From NCBI GenBank assembly GCA_038030265.1, contig CM075943.1, positions 16,678,001 to 16,742,000 on the forward strand: DNA of 64,000 nt, given 5' to 3'. A program made the position numbers and the translations under genes. The stretch is from Corythucha ciliata. Lineage: Eukaryota > Arthropoda > Insecta > Hemiptera > Tingidae. This document shows, in pieces, positions 1 through 11,090 of the stretch. The notes beneath the pieces were generated by a model. It saw only the letters and a list, made by a program, of their open reading frames with translations, made no database searches and had not been told where the DNA came from. The first letter of the stretch is position 1. Each line of letters begins with the position of its first letter.

Positions 1-149
1 TTTGGGGGCAATTTTTTTCCCAAGTTTTTCGATTTGAGACGCCGGTCGCAGTTGACAACGACAAATACCGTTGGTCCCGGGCAACCCCCTACCTGAGGGG
101 GTATTCTCGTAATGGCCGAGAATAAAACGTTTTTGCCCTGTCGTTACGC
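1..149. other. Unassigned leading sequence
   Basis: There is no recognisable gene or array here. A short hairpin (AACCCCCTACCTGAGGGGGT) lies near 84-103. The first family A units begin after about 200. Confidence 0.4.
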
Positions 150-199
150 GTTTGGTCCATATTATCCGACTTCAGTCCGTTGTGCGCTGTTTTAAGGAA

Positions 200-660
200 A
201 GTACACGACTAGGAATGAGGAAACAAAGACAATTCGCGGCTAAATTTGAGGAAAAACGCTCAAAATCAACACCTACAACCAAGAAAAAACGTCAATTCGT
301 GGTATCTGGAAGCCACTTCACAGGTATAATTGAGAAAAGTGCTAATTTGCGGCTTTTGGAGCCAAATTTACGGTTAAAACTGAGTAAAACGTGAATTCAC
401 AGCTAATGAAAAAAAAGCTTTGTTTTTTGGTTGGTTGAATCAAGAACAACGCTCACTTGTGGTAAATATTGAGAAAAATCGCCCATTTTTGACTAAAATT
501 GAGCAAATGCGCTCATTTTTTGGCCAAAATTAATATAATCCTCTCATTCGTGGTTCCTGGTGGCCACTTTATGGCTAAAATTCAGAAAAATGATAATTTG
601 CTATTCTTTGAATAATGTACCATTTTCCGGAAAAATAAAAAAAATTGAAATGCGCGGGAA
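200..660 (+). repeat. Family A degenerate tandem repeat, forward
   Basis: Diverged units of about 29-31 bp, each with a core like CTAATTCG, then GGCTAAAATTGAG, then an A-run and CGCT. Examples are near 320-350, 440-500 and 540-600. One unit carries the variant TCTGGAAGCCACTTCAC, which recurs in A blocks across the window. Units are strongly diverged, so the array is old. Short open frames through it are repeat translations, not genes. Confidence 0.75.
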
Positions 661-756
661 ATGAGTTATTAGGGTTAAATGTACACGAAAAAACACTTTA
701 AAACTTTTTTTTTCCCCACTCCCATGCAGAAAAGTGAAAAGATGAAAACTACGTAT

Positions 757-1053
757 GTGACGTCACAACATTGTAAAAAGAGGCAAAAGTATAATGGCCC
801 GTTCACAAGCTCTGTGCAATGCGTCTGTGGAGTCCGTGTAACCTATCAAAATGCTTCATTTTTCGAGGGAATAAATTTGTTTGGTTGCATTGACTCCACA
901 GAACGTAAACATAGAGCTTGTGAACGGGCCTTTAAACTAGCCATGAAAAAGCCACAAAATAACGTTCAATACTTTTAAAAAACGCTTCATAACAACGAAC
1001 TGTACTATTTATTACTATACTGTAGTGTAATGTTTACAATGTTGTGACGTCAC
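757..1053. mobile_element. Fold-back (MITE-like) element with nested stems
   Basis: Outer arms of 21 bp (757-777 and 1033-1053) are exact reverse complements, ending in the palindrome GTGACGTCAC. A second stem inside pairs 796-834 with 892-930 (39 bp each). Its ends match exactly (GGCCCGTTCACAAGCTCT and CTGTGGAGTC) with mismatches between. No transposase frame is present, as expected for a non-autonomous element. The target-site duplication and superfamily are not clear. The short open frame across it is incidental. Confidence 0.75.
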
Positions 1054-1690
1054 TTTCAGGGGGAAGTTCAAAATCCTGCCAGTTTTTAATCTTTGATTTC
1101 AAGATTGGTGTTGCTTACTCAAGACAAATATTTAACTTTAAAACATGAGTATACCACGTACTACAAGGCTTCATAGCCAAAACAGCGGTTTTTTCTTGTT
1201 GGAAAATGGTCCATTTGCTATTCTCAAAGCAACTTGACGGCTGAAATAGGGAAAGACGCTAATGTGTTGTTTTTTAGGCGAATCCGTGGTTACAATATTC
1301 ATTAAAACGAAGCGTAAGTATAGTCAGTAGCGTACCGAGGCAGGGGCGAGGGCCCCCGAAAAGCTTAAATACGGAAAAATGAAGATTTTTAGATTCTATA
1401 TTCGTGGATGTAGGTACATGTAAAAAGGATGGACGGTTGGAAAGCGATTTGGCTCCTTTCTACGAATTTCAGTCTCTCCTAACGTTGCAGTATAAGTGAT
1501 ATCGGAGTGAATGAGTGTAGGCTGATTCCATTGTGCCCCCGAGAGCGCTTCTGGTGGCTCAAGTTTTAGAAAATTCGCACCTTCTCGAGGAAAATTCGTG
1601 GGCTAAAATGGATAAAATACACCATCATCTGTTACGTTAAGTCCTTGAGCGCACTGATGTGCTGGCTGATCGTTAATTTGCAACTTGCTG
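1054..1690. other. Mixed sequence with weak family A traces
   Basis: A-like units appear near 1200-1320. From 1325 a fragment CAGTAGCGTACCGAGGCAGG resembles the CAGTGGCGTA-type ends at 9622. The remainder shows nothing I recognise. Confidence 0.4.
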
Positions 1691-3030
1691 ACGCGACAAA
1701 AAATTTGAAAAAATGAAAAAAGCGCTAATTTCGCTAATATTCGTGGCTATAACTGCGAGAAAGCATTGATTCGTGGTCTGACGATCAAACTTCCAGGCCA
1801 AAATTGTGAAAAAATCGCTGATTCGTAGTGTATGGAGGCCATGCTACGGCTAAAATAAACGCAAAAGTGTTGTTTTTGGGCCTACTCCGCGGCAAAAATT
1901 GAGAAAAAACGCTACTAATTCAAGGGCTATAAAAGTGAAAAAAAATTGCGGCTAACATTGACAAAAGCAACACTAATCAGGGTTACAATTGGACAAAAAT
2001 GGCAAATTCACAACTGAAATTGCATGTAAAAATTTGCATATATCGCGCAATTCACATATAAAAAAGATAATAGATGCTAATTCACTACAAAACAGCTGTA
2101 GCAGAAAACGCTATTAAACAGCTGAAATCGAGAAAAAATCGCTGCAAATACGTAAAACCACTAAAATCGGATACGAATGACAAAAATATCTAAATCGCAG
2201 CTAAAAATGAGAAAACAAAAATCCGCAGCTTCTGAAAACTTCAAGGCTCATACTGAAAAACAGCGCTAATCCATAGCAGAAAGTAAAAAAAAGAAGAAAA
2301 TCACTAGTACCGGGCTAAAATTGAAAAAATCACTAATTAGCGCGGCTAATTCGCTGCTAAAAATGAAACAAATTGCTAATCGGCGGCTAGGAATTGTGGA
2401 AAATGCCAATATGCTGGAAAACTGCGCTGCTAAAATTTTAGAAAGACGCTAGTTCACGGCTGAACTTGAGGAAAATCACCAATTCGCGAACAAAATTGTG
2501 GTAAAATTTCTGACATAAATACTCGCCTTCGCGCCTTCCGAAAGCAACTTTGAGGTTAAAAGGAAAAATCGCCAATTTATGGTTACATAGTTTTTTTAAA
2601 AAAACACTGATTTTTGCTGAGTAAAATCGCTAATGTTATCAGAATTTGGTCAGGGAATTTCAAAAACTTTTGCAAAAGATGAATAGAGCTAATTTGAAGA
2701 AGGCATGAGGGTTGGGAGTGGGGGGGGGGATGATTGCGGGGCTTCATAGCGCACGGTGAACGCGACCGCAACGCGACCGGCGGGCGCGCGATTGGTGATA
2801 ACTACAGTTCCTACAACGACGATCTAAGATTTCTTTAGAATCAGAGTGATGTGACGTCATCACTTTTCCAGTCAATTGCGATTTGTGGAAAAAATTTGGA
2901 AAAAAAAACTGCTATTTTGCGGCTAATATTGAGGAAAATACGTTTAAATAAACGCTAATTTTCAGCTCAAACTGAGAATAACGCTAATTCTCTGCTAAGA
3001 TATGTAAAAAGTTGCGAATTGGCTGCTTCA
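1690..3030 (+). repeat. Family A degenerate tandem array, forward
   Basis: Dense succession of diverged 29-31 bp units (CTAATTCGCGGCTAAAATTG type). They are interrupted at about 2700-2870 by a G-run and a non-repeat stretch with a near-palindrome around TGACGTCA (2852-2859). The variant unit with TATGGAGGCCATGC occurs near 1830. Nothing coding is supported. Confidence 0.8.
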
Positions 3031-3048
3031 GTGGAGAAAACTCAACTT

Positions 3049-3185
3049 GGGGGGGGGGGGGTTCTTGGAGATTCCGCCCCGGGCTCCGATTAAGGTGCAG
3101 GTCCGCCAGTTTAAGTGGTGGCGTGAGGCCTATATCTATGAGGCATTCCCCTGCGGTGGCCCTACGGTGCCGGTGGCGGAACGAA
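3049..3185. other. Poly-G tract and GC-rich non-repeat stretch
   Basis: A G-run at about 3049-3060 is followed by GC-rich sequence with no match to the local repeat families. A 92-codon frame crosses it but shows no domain and runs into the B array. Confidence 0.35.
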
Positions 3186-3189
3186 TAAC

Positions 3190-3600
3190 CAGTTGGTCAA
3201 TTTTAGCGACAGTTCGGCCATGTTTAGGACAGTTTTGCCATAATTGGAGCACGAATGTAGTCACCATTACCATTTTCAGGGAAGGAATCGTCTGTACATA
3301 TTTAGCGCGCGCATCGTCGGTTTAGCCATTTTTAAGGCGCGAATCGTCAATTTAGCCCTTTTAAGGTTGCATACAGCCACTATTGCCAATTTTAAGAAGT
3401 GAATAGCCAGTTTGGCTATTATGAGCGCCCAAATAGCCAGCTTAGCCATTTTCATAGCGCGAACTGTTTGTTCTGGCATTTTGGGACACGAATAGTCAGT
3501 ACAGCCATTTTTCGGGCGCCAATAGTCCGTCAAGGCAGGGCACGAATGATCACTTTGGCCATTTTTGTCACATGAACAGTCGATTCAGCCATTTTAAGTG
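3190..3600 (-). repeat. Family B degenerate tandem repeat
   Basis: Units of about 31 bp with GCCATTTT, then GCGCGAAT, then GTCAGTTTA, reading in the opposite sense to the CTATTCGCGCCC form used here as 'plus'. About a dozen diverged units occur between 3190 and 3600, and a few more at 4195-4270. Frames on both strands here are repeat translations. Confidence 0.8.
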
Positions 3601-3626
3601 CAGAAATTGAAGGGCACGAACAATAG

Positions 3627-4152
3627 AGGTATTCACGTCAACCATCGTATACTGTTAGTAGTTTTGTACTTGCGTTGTTGCTGGTCTGTTGTTGGGGAAA
3701 TCTTGTCATTCATTTCGTTCGGGGAATATTTCAAACTCATTCATTCGAAACTTGATTTCCGTGGTAACAAACAACTGACTTACAACTTACAACTACAAAC
3801 AATTAAGAAAATAGAAACTACAAACAGTACAAAACAAGGTGACTAAACTGTCTATGGTGCCGCAGATCTTTGGCCATTACTGTCCTTCATCTACGTCACG
3901 AGCAGTCCCAAGTGCCTTTGCGCTGGACCCAGTATATTATTAATTGTTATTGGACTGTAATTTTTGGGCATTCATAACCGTAAATTTCAAAATGAACTTG
4001 TTTCGCTGCTCTGGAGTGAGCAATCGGGAACAAAGGACTGTTGGTGACGTCAGTCTCCATTCCACCCCTCCTGTCCGATGGGCAGGGGGAAATCTGCGGC
4101 ACCTATAGTAAAGTTTAGTCACCTTGGTACGATAGTTGACGTGAATACACCT
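3627..4152. mobile_element. Fold-back element with one arm split by an insertion
   Basis: The right arm (4091-4152) is the reverse complement of two separated left pieces. One is 3627-3649 (GGTATTCACGTCAACCATCG). The other is 3836-3867 (AAGGTGACTAAACTGTCTAT and on). In the right arm these pieces are adjacent, so about 185 bp (3650-3835) has been inserted into the left arm. The insertion has weakly complementary ends around TTTTGTACT. No transposase frame. Both flanks are B-type repeat. Confidence 0.7.
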
Positions 4153-4274
4153 AATACCGCTAATTACATATTTTAGATTTCGCGGAATCAGTTTGGCTAT
4201 TTTTTGAGCAAGAATTGCCTGTTGTAAGTTTTCAGCGCTCAAATAGTCAATTTAACCATTTTGGGGCGGAACTA

Positions 4275-4345
4275 GTCCAACAAAGGCCCAACCATAGCAA
4301 AGTTCCAACCACAGTTGAGCTCCAAATACAGCAAAGCTTCGTAAA
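4275..4345 (-). repeat. Family F repeat fragment, reverse
   Basis: Successive units of the CCAACCACAGCAAAGC type. This is the reverse complement of the TGTGGTTGG units at 16.9 and 48 kb. Only about four diverged units. Confidence 0.6.
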
Positions 4346-4350
4346 GCGTT

Positions 4351-4352
<2 letters not shown>

Positions 4353-4389
<37 letters not shown>
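4353..4389. repeat. Poly-T tract (37 T)
   Basis: Uninterrupted T-run. It generates long poly-Phe and poly-Lys frames on the two strands, which are artefacts. Confidence 0.95.
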
Positions 4390-4678
4390 CTCTCTTTTCT
4401 ACCTTTTCTTAATTGCCTCACGATTCGTCTCGATTCGGCTAACTTCCCAGAAGCACCCAAAAAAATTACCAAAAAACTGTCCTCACGCTACAGGAATACC
4501 TGCTTGCGGGGCGTAGCAAGGACAAGGCAAGGGTATAGGCTGCTGCCCTTAGTTCAGAAACTGACTGGCATGATTTGTTGTTTCATGTGCCGTTTCCCGT
4601 ATGAATTTCCTGTTGGATTTTCCCGAAATTTTCCGAAAATCAGATTATCGGTCGGAACGCCTAATTGTCTTACTGTTA
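4390..4678. other. Non-repeat stretch, nothing recognised
   Basis: Lies between the poly-T tract and the MITE at 4679. No array units, no coding signal. Confidence 0.4.
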
Positions 4679-4830
4679 GGTTGCGTTCATACTGTCATAC
4701 TGTGGCGATACGATATCGTTTCTAGATCACTCTGACACATTCCCAGTTGTTTCTATCTGTCCTGGACGTTGTTAATTAACGTCGGCGACGTCATAACAAT
4801 ATCGCATATTGCTCCAGTATGTTCGCCACC
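4679..4830 (+). mobile_element. MITE, family H (Harbinger-like), copy 1
   Basis: Begins GGTTGCGTTCATACTGT and ends with the approximate reverse complement, ATGTTCGCCACC. It is flanked by TTA (4676-4678) and TAA (4831-4833). A second copy in the opposite orientation lies at 52261-52388, sharing internal stretches such as CAGTTGTTTCT and GTTAATTA. A 3-bp TWA target site is typical of PIF/Harbinger elements. That assignment is inferred from the flanks and ends only. Confidence 0.7.
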
Positions 4831-7320
4831 TAAGTGGTTGTTTTATTCATTGTTTTATTATCGTGTCGTTCATTTGCGATGGAGACTTGACATTATTGAC
4901 AGTTATTGTTTTATTTTCACTCTTTCGTGAGAAAAACTGTTTTCCTCGTGTAACAGTTACTTTCTACCAGTTCTATACAGTAAAATACGACTTACGGGAA
5001 AATAACTGTCTTTTTTTTTTCAGGGACAAACAAATAACACACGACCAGCAAAATTTCCAAAGTAAAGGTAATTCAACACTCGAAAAACAAACCCACCGGT
5101 CTGTAATGGAGAAGGTGGGGTGGGCGGTGACATTTCCCTTCTCTCTGAACCAAATCCTCAGCACTTCCCCGTCCATCTCCCGCCCCGCCACTCACTGACG
5201 AGGCCTACAGGTATAATGAATTATATCTTCTTCTTAAGAGCTTCAAAATAATGAGAGAGAAAAAAAAACGCATTACTTTTTTTCCTTCCATTATCTCGAT
5301 AACCTGAAACTCCCCCCCTCGCGCTGGGCGGCGATTTTAAATTCGAGAGGGCTCAAGCAAAAAGAGTACGTGTGGGGGGGGGGGCGAAGGGTTAAGAGAA
5401 AAAATAGAGCGATAAATTATTCTACGAGAGTCGCAAAGTTTTGCAAGGGGGTAATTAATCGAAAAGTCATACATATAATCTTTTTGGGAAACCGACTCTA
5501 AATTCCAGATGTCTGTGGTATTTTAACGGGTAAAAAGTGTGCAAATAAAAAAAAAAAAAAGAAAAAAGAAAGAAGGCCAAGAGGTTGTTTGGACGGTTGA
5601 CTCGGATTAAGAGAACGCGATAGGTGGGGGGAGGGGGAGAAAGGATGAATCCTTTAAAAAGAGTGACACTCAAACCATGCAAAAAGATTAGGCCCACTTT
5701 TTGAAAATTTATCGGTTTAAAAACAGTCGGTAAATACAATAATTTAGCTCCTCCTTTAGAGGGTGATTATTTAACGTTTAATTGGATTATAAAAATGACG
5801 CCGAGTTGAGAAGTTTCATGGGAGGTGTCGTAAATTATAAATTGCTCCTAATGGCTAATTATATGCGTCATAACTGATCTTAAAAAGTTTGTCTATAATG
5901 ACTCCAAGACCCTTTCGACGAACGTTCTGAGTTAAAACTCGCGAGAGAGCAAAAACAATGAATCTTCAAAAGCTTTTTTTTTTTTTTTTTTTAATAGTAG
6001 GTACGGTCATTTACATAAATTTCCGTTAGCTATTTATGTACGTGCGAGCATAATGAAATGAACGATGTTCAAGCCCGTCTAGCCCAAGCTCGTATTTACA
6101 TATTTCCAGTTTTTTTTAATAATTTTTTTCAACTATGGAACTCCGGTTATTCCCCCCCCCCTCTTTTTGCATGGACCAAAAAAAAATCAATAGAGGCCGT
6201 TGTACTTCTAATTAACAACTTTTTTTCTTTTCCTCTCTCACGAAGCCTATTCAACTCGTATTTTTTTTTTATTGTCACGCGCAAAGACAATAACAGAAAC
6301 CTCCTAAGACGTCAAAAGCCATGTGGGACAATGATGCGAAGAAGGGCCAGAAGCTGTGACCACCATCCGAGGAGCTCCCACTCTTCTTTGAATTCGTTGT
6401 CTAAATTGAATCGTCTGATGATGGAGTAGGGGCGGGGAGGGGGCATGAGTATTTGCGGTGTCCTCTATAACGGTTCGCTTTTTTGGATTATGCCGAAGAA
6501 ACGCCAGTATCAGCGAGTCATTTATTGGGGCACGATGATGCGGCTAATGAAGTAGGCCGCCGCGCCGCCGGGGAGGGGGCCTGGTTTTTCTATCAAAGAC
6601 CTTTCCTGCTAACCATTTCGAACAGAAGATAAGATGATGAATAGTACAAGGCAGTAGTGGGATGAAGGTACAAGAAGCGTAGATGTTCCGAGATAAGAAG
6701 AAATACACACACAAAAAATACCCTCCTGTTCCTCAACCATAAGCCCCCACGGGCCCTTTTGATGAGCCTCTGAACCTGAACTATGTGACTGTTCGTATCC
6801 TGATTTAGACCGTAATGATAGGCGGTGTGTGTTGGGGTAGTGAGAAGGAGGGGGGGAGACAAGAATGTTGGTGTGTGAAGGAAAGGCACAATGACGTCTT
6901 GGAAAAAAGAAGATATATAAAAAAGAGATCGTTCTACCTTCTGCGCCTTTTTCCTACCTGATGGTTTCTCGTCACGTTTTCCATTCCCCATTATACAGCT
7001 TACAATAATACTTCCCAACTAGTAGGAAAATTCACAAGGTCATTATAGACATTTCATTCAACTTCTAAAAATCATGAAAGAAGCAAATTTTTGTAATTTT
7101 CCCCAAGAGACGGCCAACGTGGTATCGAGAAACCGCCCAGAAACTATGTTTACCCATGAAATCTCTCGCAAGTCACCCTGACGCGTTAGTTCAGCCAATA
7201 TAATCCACTAGTTTTGAACGGATTCTGTCAGGAAACAGTTCATTAAGTCGCCGAAGCTGCTTGTTTCGCAGACAAGTTGTTCCTCAAAAAGTCAGTTTTA
7301 CTCCACATTTTTATAACCAT
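4831..7320. other. Unique island 1, no gene identified
   Basis: Free of the A-F arrays. Rich in homopolymer and purine/pyrimidine runs (G-runs near 5376 and 5622, T-runs near 5974 and 6261, C-run near 6155). A polypyrimidine tract plus CAG at about 5010-5023 and a CAGGTATAAT donor-like site at about 5209 could bound an exon. The plus-strand frame through it stops at 5198, so coding is unsupported. The 141-codon minus-strand frame at 6593-7018 shows no domain I recognise. Confidence 0.4.
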
Positions 7321-7740
7321 TTTCGCAAAGAATTTGCGGAGATGGCTCATTCAAAACCAATGTCGCCGGGTTAAGAGAGCATAAAGTTGAGTCAGCTCAT
7401 TGAGAACCAATTTCGCCGGGATAGTCCCCCGAAAAAAAATCGCGGGGTTGTCTCCCTGAAAAACTAAAGTCCCTGACTTTGGCTTGTTCAAACCAAATTT
7501 TGCGGGGCTGGCTCCCTAAAAAACAAAATTTTCAGGCTTGAAAATCGAAATTTCGTTCGGTCAGAAGGCACTTTTGTGGAGTTGGCCAATTAAAAAAACA
7601 AACATTAGGAGGGATAGGGGTGCTATCACAAAAAAGGTTTCTCGTTGCATCGAAAACGATATTTCGCGCTTTTGACTCATCCAAAAAGCAATTTTGTGCA
7701 GCCTCGTGAAAAGAATTTTCGGTCCCGGGAATGGAACTCA
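7321..7740 (+). repeat. Family C degenerate tandem repeat, forward
   Basis: Units of about 30-33 bp of the type AATTTCGTGGGTTTGGCTC followed by an A-rich tail such as TTCAAAAACC. About a dozen diverged units, for example at 7330, 7395, 7490 and 7570. The 69-codon minus-strand frame is repeat-derived. Confidence 0.75.
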
Positions 7741-7899
7741 ATGGTGCCTTTCACACACCCCCACCCATCCACGGACAAACCGACCTGTTTTAATACCTCG
7801 CTATAGTGCCTGATATTTTAAACTACTAAAAATGTCCAACTACTGCCAATCACCAAACCACAACAAAGCTCCCAACCACAGCAAAGCTCAAGCCAGCAG
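7741..7899. other. Spacer with family F remnants
   Basis: Non-repeat sequence to about 7850, then two or three reverse F units (CCAACCACAGCAAAGC type) at 7855-7905. Confidence 0.5.
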
Positions 7900-8890
7900 T
7901 GGTGAATTTGCTGCTAAAATTGAGAAAAATTGCTGATTCGGCGCTAAAATGAGGAAAAAGCGCTAAATGCGCTATGCGCCAGCGTGGATAAATGTAATAA
8001 AATCGTATATTCTTGGTCAAAATTGAGAAGTGCTAATTCACGCCTAAAAATGAGAAAAAGTGCTCATATTTAAAGCTGGAATTGAGAGACACCAATTCGA
8101 GATTTTTGGAGGCAGCTTTAAAGATTGAGAAGAAACGCTAATTCAATGAGAAATGCGCTAATTCATCGCATCATACGTGAATACATCGACAATTCGTTAA
8201 CTCGAAAAATCGCTAACTCGCTGCTAAAATGGGGAAAAAGCGCTAACTCGCATACCTAAATGTGAAAAAATCGCACATTCATGGGCAAAATTAAGAACAA
8301 TTGCCACTACAAATGAGAACAAGGGCTTTTTTAGTGCTGAAATTGAAAAGAGGCCCTAATTCGGGGCTAAAAATGAGAAAAGTGCTAATTCATTGCTATA
8401 CATGTGAATACAACATTGCCAATTCGCTGGTAACATAGATAAAAAGCGCTAATTCGCTGCTAAAACTGGTAAATCGTTAATTCGCTGCTAAAATGAAGAA
8501 AATGAGCTAACTCAAGGCATGGTTGGAAATAATTTCAGAAAAGCTCTAATCAGCGGAAAAATTTGAGAAAAGCGATACTTCGCGGGGTATACTAACTTAA
8601 AGCCAAAACTTAGACAATTCACGGTTTTAACGGCCACTCCGTTGCTGAGATATAGTGCTAAGTCATGGCTAAAGCAAAAGAAATTGCTAATTCATGGCTA
8701 AAATCGAGAAAAACTCATATTGTCGACTAAAATGAGTGAAAAGCACTAATTGAGAAAAAGACCTCAACACAACACAGCTCAAGTTAAGAAAATGCTAATC
8801 GCCTATATAAATGAGGAAGATAGCTTATTCGCGTCTAAAATTGACAAAGAACGCTAGTTCTTGCCTAAAAGAGGAAAAATCGCTAATTCA
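7900..8890 (+). repeat. Family A degenerate tandem array, forward
   Basis: About 30 diverged units (TGCTAATTCACGGCTAAAATG type, 29-31 bp). A TTTTTGGAGGCAGCTTTAAA variant unit lies near 8100. The array runs directly into the dispersed repeat R1 at 8888. Confidence 0.85.
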
Positions 8891-9120
8891 CGGCAGGAGT
8901 GTAGCCAGCCTTCGATCTAGGGGTGGGCAGTATCACGTGAGAATAAGTCAGATGCATGCCAAAGCCTATTTCAGGCTTATATTCGGGGATGAGTCCTCAG
9001 AAAGGGAACTCGGTAGCTCATCAATTATAACGTGATGTAAATTGAAGCGAGAAATCGTCAATTCGACCTCAGAAACTTAATTAGCACAGTTAAAGTGTCG
9101 TGAACCGTCAAAACTAGACT
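8888..9120 (+). repeat. Dispersed repeat R1, copy 1
   Basis: A segment of about 230 bp similar to 10021-10250 in the same orientation. Shared blocks include AGCCAGCCTTCGATCTAGGG, GGGGATGAGTCC, GAAATCGTCAATTCGACC and ACCGTCAAAAC. Each copy directly follows an A array, so the pair may reflect duplication of a unit of about 1.13 kb. The type of element is unknown. The end motif resembles the GTGGCGTAGCCAG ends common on invertebrate dispersed repeats. Confidence 0.7.
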
Positions 9121-9621
9121 CCCCCAAACTGGACTCTTCAGTCGTAGCCCTGCGACACTTTGGGATTCGGTTTCAAAATTTGTATTTTCTCTCCAGAAGC
9201 TTGGAATTTGGCCATGAAACTGAGAATCGTGCCAAGAAGAAACAGAAAATCAGACCATAAAACGGAGAATCCACGAGTAGTTGTGAAACTGAGAATCAGA
9301 CAATGAATTTGATAATTTAGACTCGGAATCCTTTGCGTTTCTAGGATCTTATACATAGTTTGTTTCTGGGAGCCTTGAATTGGCAGCTTCATCGTCAATC
9401 GTCGCGTAAATAGCCAGTTTCTGAACTTACCAATTATCGGACCAGACAATAATTAGACCGTCCAACGAGCATTGGATGCGATCGGGATAGCCTGGTAAAT
9501 TGACGGACCATGTTGGATTGGTTTCATGGGAAATATGGATGGACCATAGGTTTTTGACGCCTGGGTGTGATAGCACATGGCGGGACGGGGAGAATCATCG
9601 CATTAAGTGATACTACATGGG
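9121..9621. other. Weak repeat-like stretch, nothing firm
   Basis: Recurring GAAACTGAGAATC words between 9210 and 9300 suggest a diverged short repeat. GACGGACCATGTTGGATTGG-like words recur near 9500-9550. The 103-codon minus-strand frame at 9138-9449 has no recognised domain. Confidence 0.35.
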
Positions 9622-9705
9622 CAGTGGCGTCTTTAGGCGGGAGCCCAGCGGGCCTGGGCTCGGGGCCACGGATTCTTCAGATTTTTTTCTAATATGGGAA
9701 GAAAG
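9622..9705 (+). repeat. Dispersed repeat R2, copy 1
   Basis: Starts CAGTGGCGTCTTTAGGCGGG and continues into GGGGCCACGGATTCTTC and a T-run. It resembles 61464-61567 (ATCTTTAGGCGGCG ... GGCCCCGGGATTCTTC). Unknown dispersed element end. Confidence 0.55.
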
Positions 9706-10020
9706 ACATACTCACCATCTATTGATAGGTGACCATAAAATTAAGAAATAGCGGTCAAACATATCTAAAATTGAAAAATTAGAAATTCCCTATTTCTGGA
9801 GGCATATTCACTTTTACGGCCTGCTAAAAACGAGACAAAGTGCGAATTGGCGGCAGAAATGAAGAAACGGGCAACGGATATAGTTGAAAATTCATGCCTA
9901 AGCCGAAAGGAATTAGAATAAAGAAAAAATAAAACGCCCATTCGCTGATGAAATTGGGAAAGTCGCTTGGGAAAGAGAGAAAAAACGCTAATTTTTGGCT
10001 AAAAGCGGAGAAATATCTAG
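9706..10020 (+). repeat. Family A array, forward
   Basis: Roughly ten diverged A units with a TTTCTGGAGGCATATTCAC variant unit near 9786. Ends at R1 copy 2. Confidence 0.7.
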
Positions 10021-10250
10021 TTCACGGTAGGGGCGGAGCCAGCCTTCGATCTAGGGGTGGCCAGCTTTCACGCGAGCACAGTTCAGAAGCATCCCAATAA
10101 CTATTGCGGGCTTATAGACGGGGATGAGTCCCCAGAAAGAGAACTCGGCACGTAAAGTTCATCAACGGAGAGAATCCGACGCGGGAAATCGTCAATTCAA
10201 CCCCAGAAACGGAATTAGTTCTTATAAACGGTCGTTTACCGTCAAAACCT
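10021..10250 (+). repeat. Dispersed repeat R1, copy 2
   Basis: Same order of blocks as 8888-9120, at an offset of about 1134 bp, clearly diverged. Contains a GGGGATGAGTCCCC hairpin. A similar end in reverse orientation is seen at 54387-54431. Confidence 0.7.
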
Positions 10251-10719
10251 AACACAACTGCTGGAAAATTGTCGTTGTTGCATTCTATTCCCGATTTTCC
10301 ATCCAATAATTGGCAATTTTTCCCTCAGAAAGTTTCATTTTGGAACTTAATTTGGAATTTTCGCCTCCTGGGACGGAAACTGCGCTAATTTATAGCGATT
10401 TCCATTCAACACTCTACATAAGTGCAGTGCAGCGTCCTCTCCTTGAACATAATGTTTCAATTCAGAGAGAATGGGTGGAAAAACTTACACCACACTAGTG
10501 TATTGCATTGAATGAAAAACGCCATTAGTCCCTCAAACTGGACTCTGGTTCCTTGTAAGGAACTTGCAGGCCTGTGCGAATATTCTTTGATTTTTGTGCT
10601 AAAACCGCGTAATCGTGTTCTTGAATTTGGGGGTTCATGCAAAATTCTCGGAATTTTTGGGCTTTAGCGAGTGAAATTTGAGTACCTAGGTATTTTATTT
10701 TTTAGTGAGATGTTTTTTT
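10251..10719. other. Diverged spacer
   Basis: Possible traces of family E (AATTTTGGAACTTAATTTGG type words) but no clean period. Frames of 61-64 codons only, none recognised. Confidence 0.35.
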
Positions 10720-11090
10720 GGTGAGATAAACCTCGCAAAATTGGCCTTTTATCAGCAAACAGCCGCAAAATTGTTTTTTTCAGCAATTAAACCAACCGCG
10801 AAATTGTGGTTTCTCTGAACGAAAACTGAGAAAATGGGGTATTAGCGAGAAAAATCCGCGAAAAGATTTTTAGCCCATCAGTAAAAACGTTTTTTTTAGC
10901 GAGTCAGACCTGCTGGGGTTTTAGTGCGCAGTATCCGTGAAATTGGTATCTTTTTATCACTCCACCCCGTAAAATTTGTTCATCAGCTACAAAATTGGCG
11001 AAATCGTTTTTTTTTAGCAAGTGGAATTTTATAGTGTATGTAGACCCACGAAAATGTGTCGCTTTGGCGAGAAAAAAGGGAGGAGTGTCC
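10720..11090 (-). repeat. Family C repeat, reverse
   Basis: Units such as CCTCGCAAAATTGGCCTTTT and ACCGCGAAATTGTGGTTTCT, the reverse complement of family C, about 30-40 bp apart. Confidence 0.65.

Noticed and set aside
1690..2560. CRISPR-like ~30-bp repeats
   Set aside because: Units are contiguous and diverged with no spacers, and the DNA is animal-like.
4809..5198. 129-codon frame with a hydrophobic start
   Set aside because: Begins inside the MITE at 4679-4830, and the hydrophobic residues come from T-rich DNA.
10120..10150. Hammerhead-ribozyme-like GGGGATGAGTCCCCAGAAAG in R1
   Set aside because: The core would need CTGATGA and a closed stem II before GAAA. Here two core positions differ and the G/C run instead forms its own hairpin.
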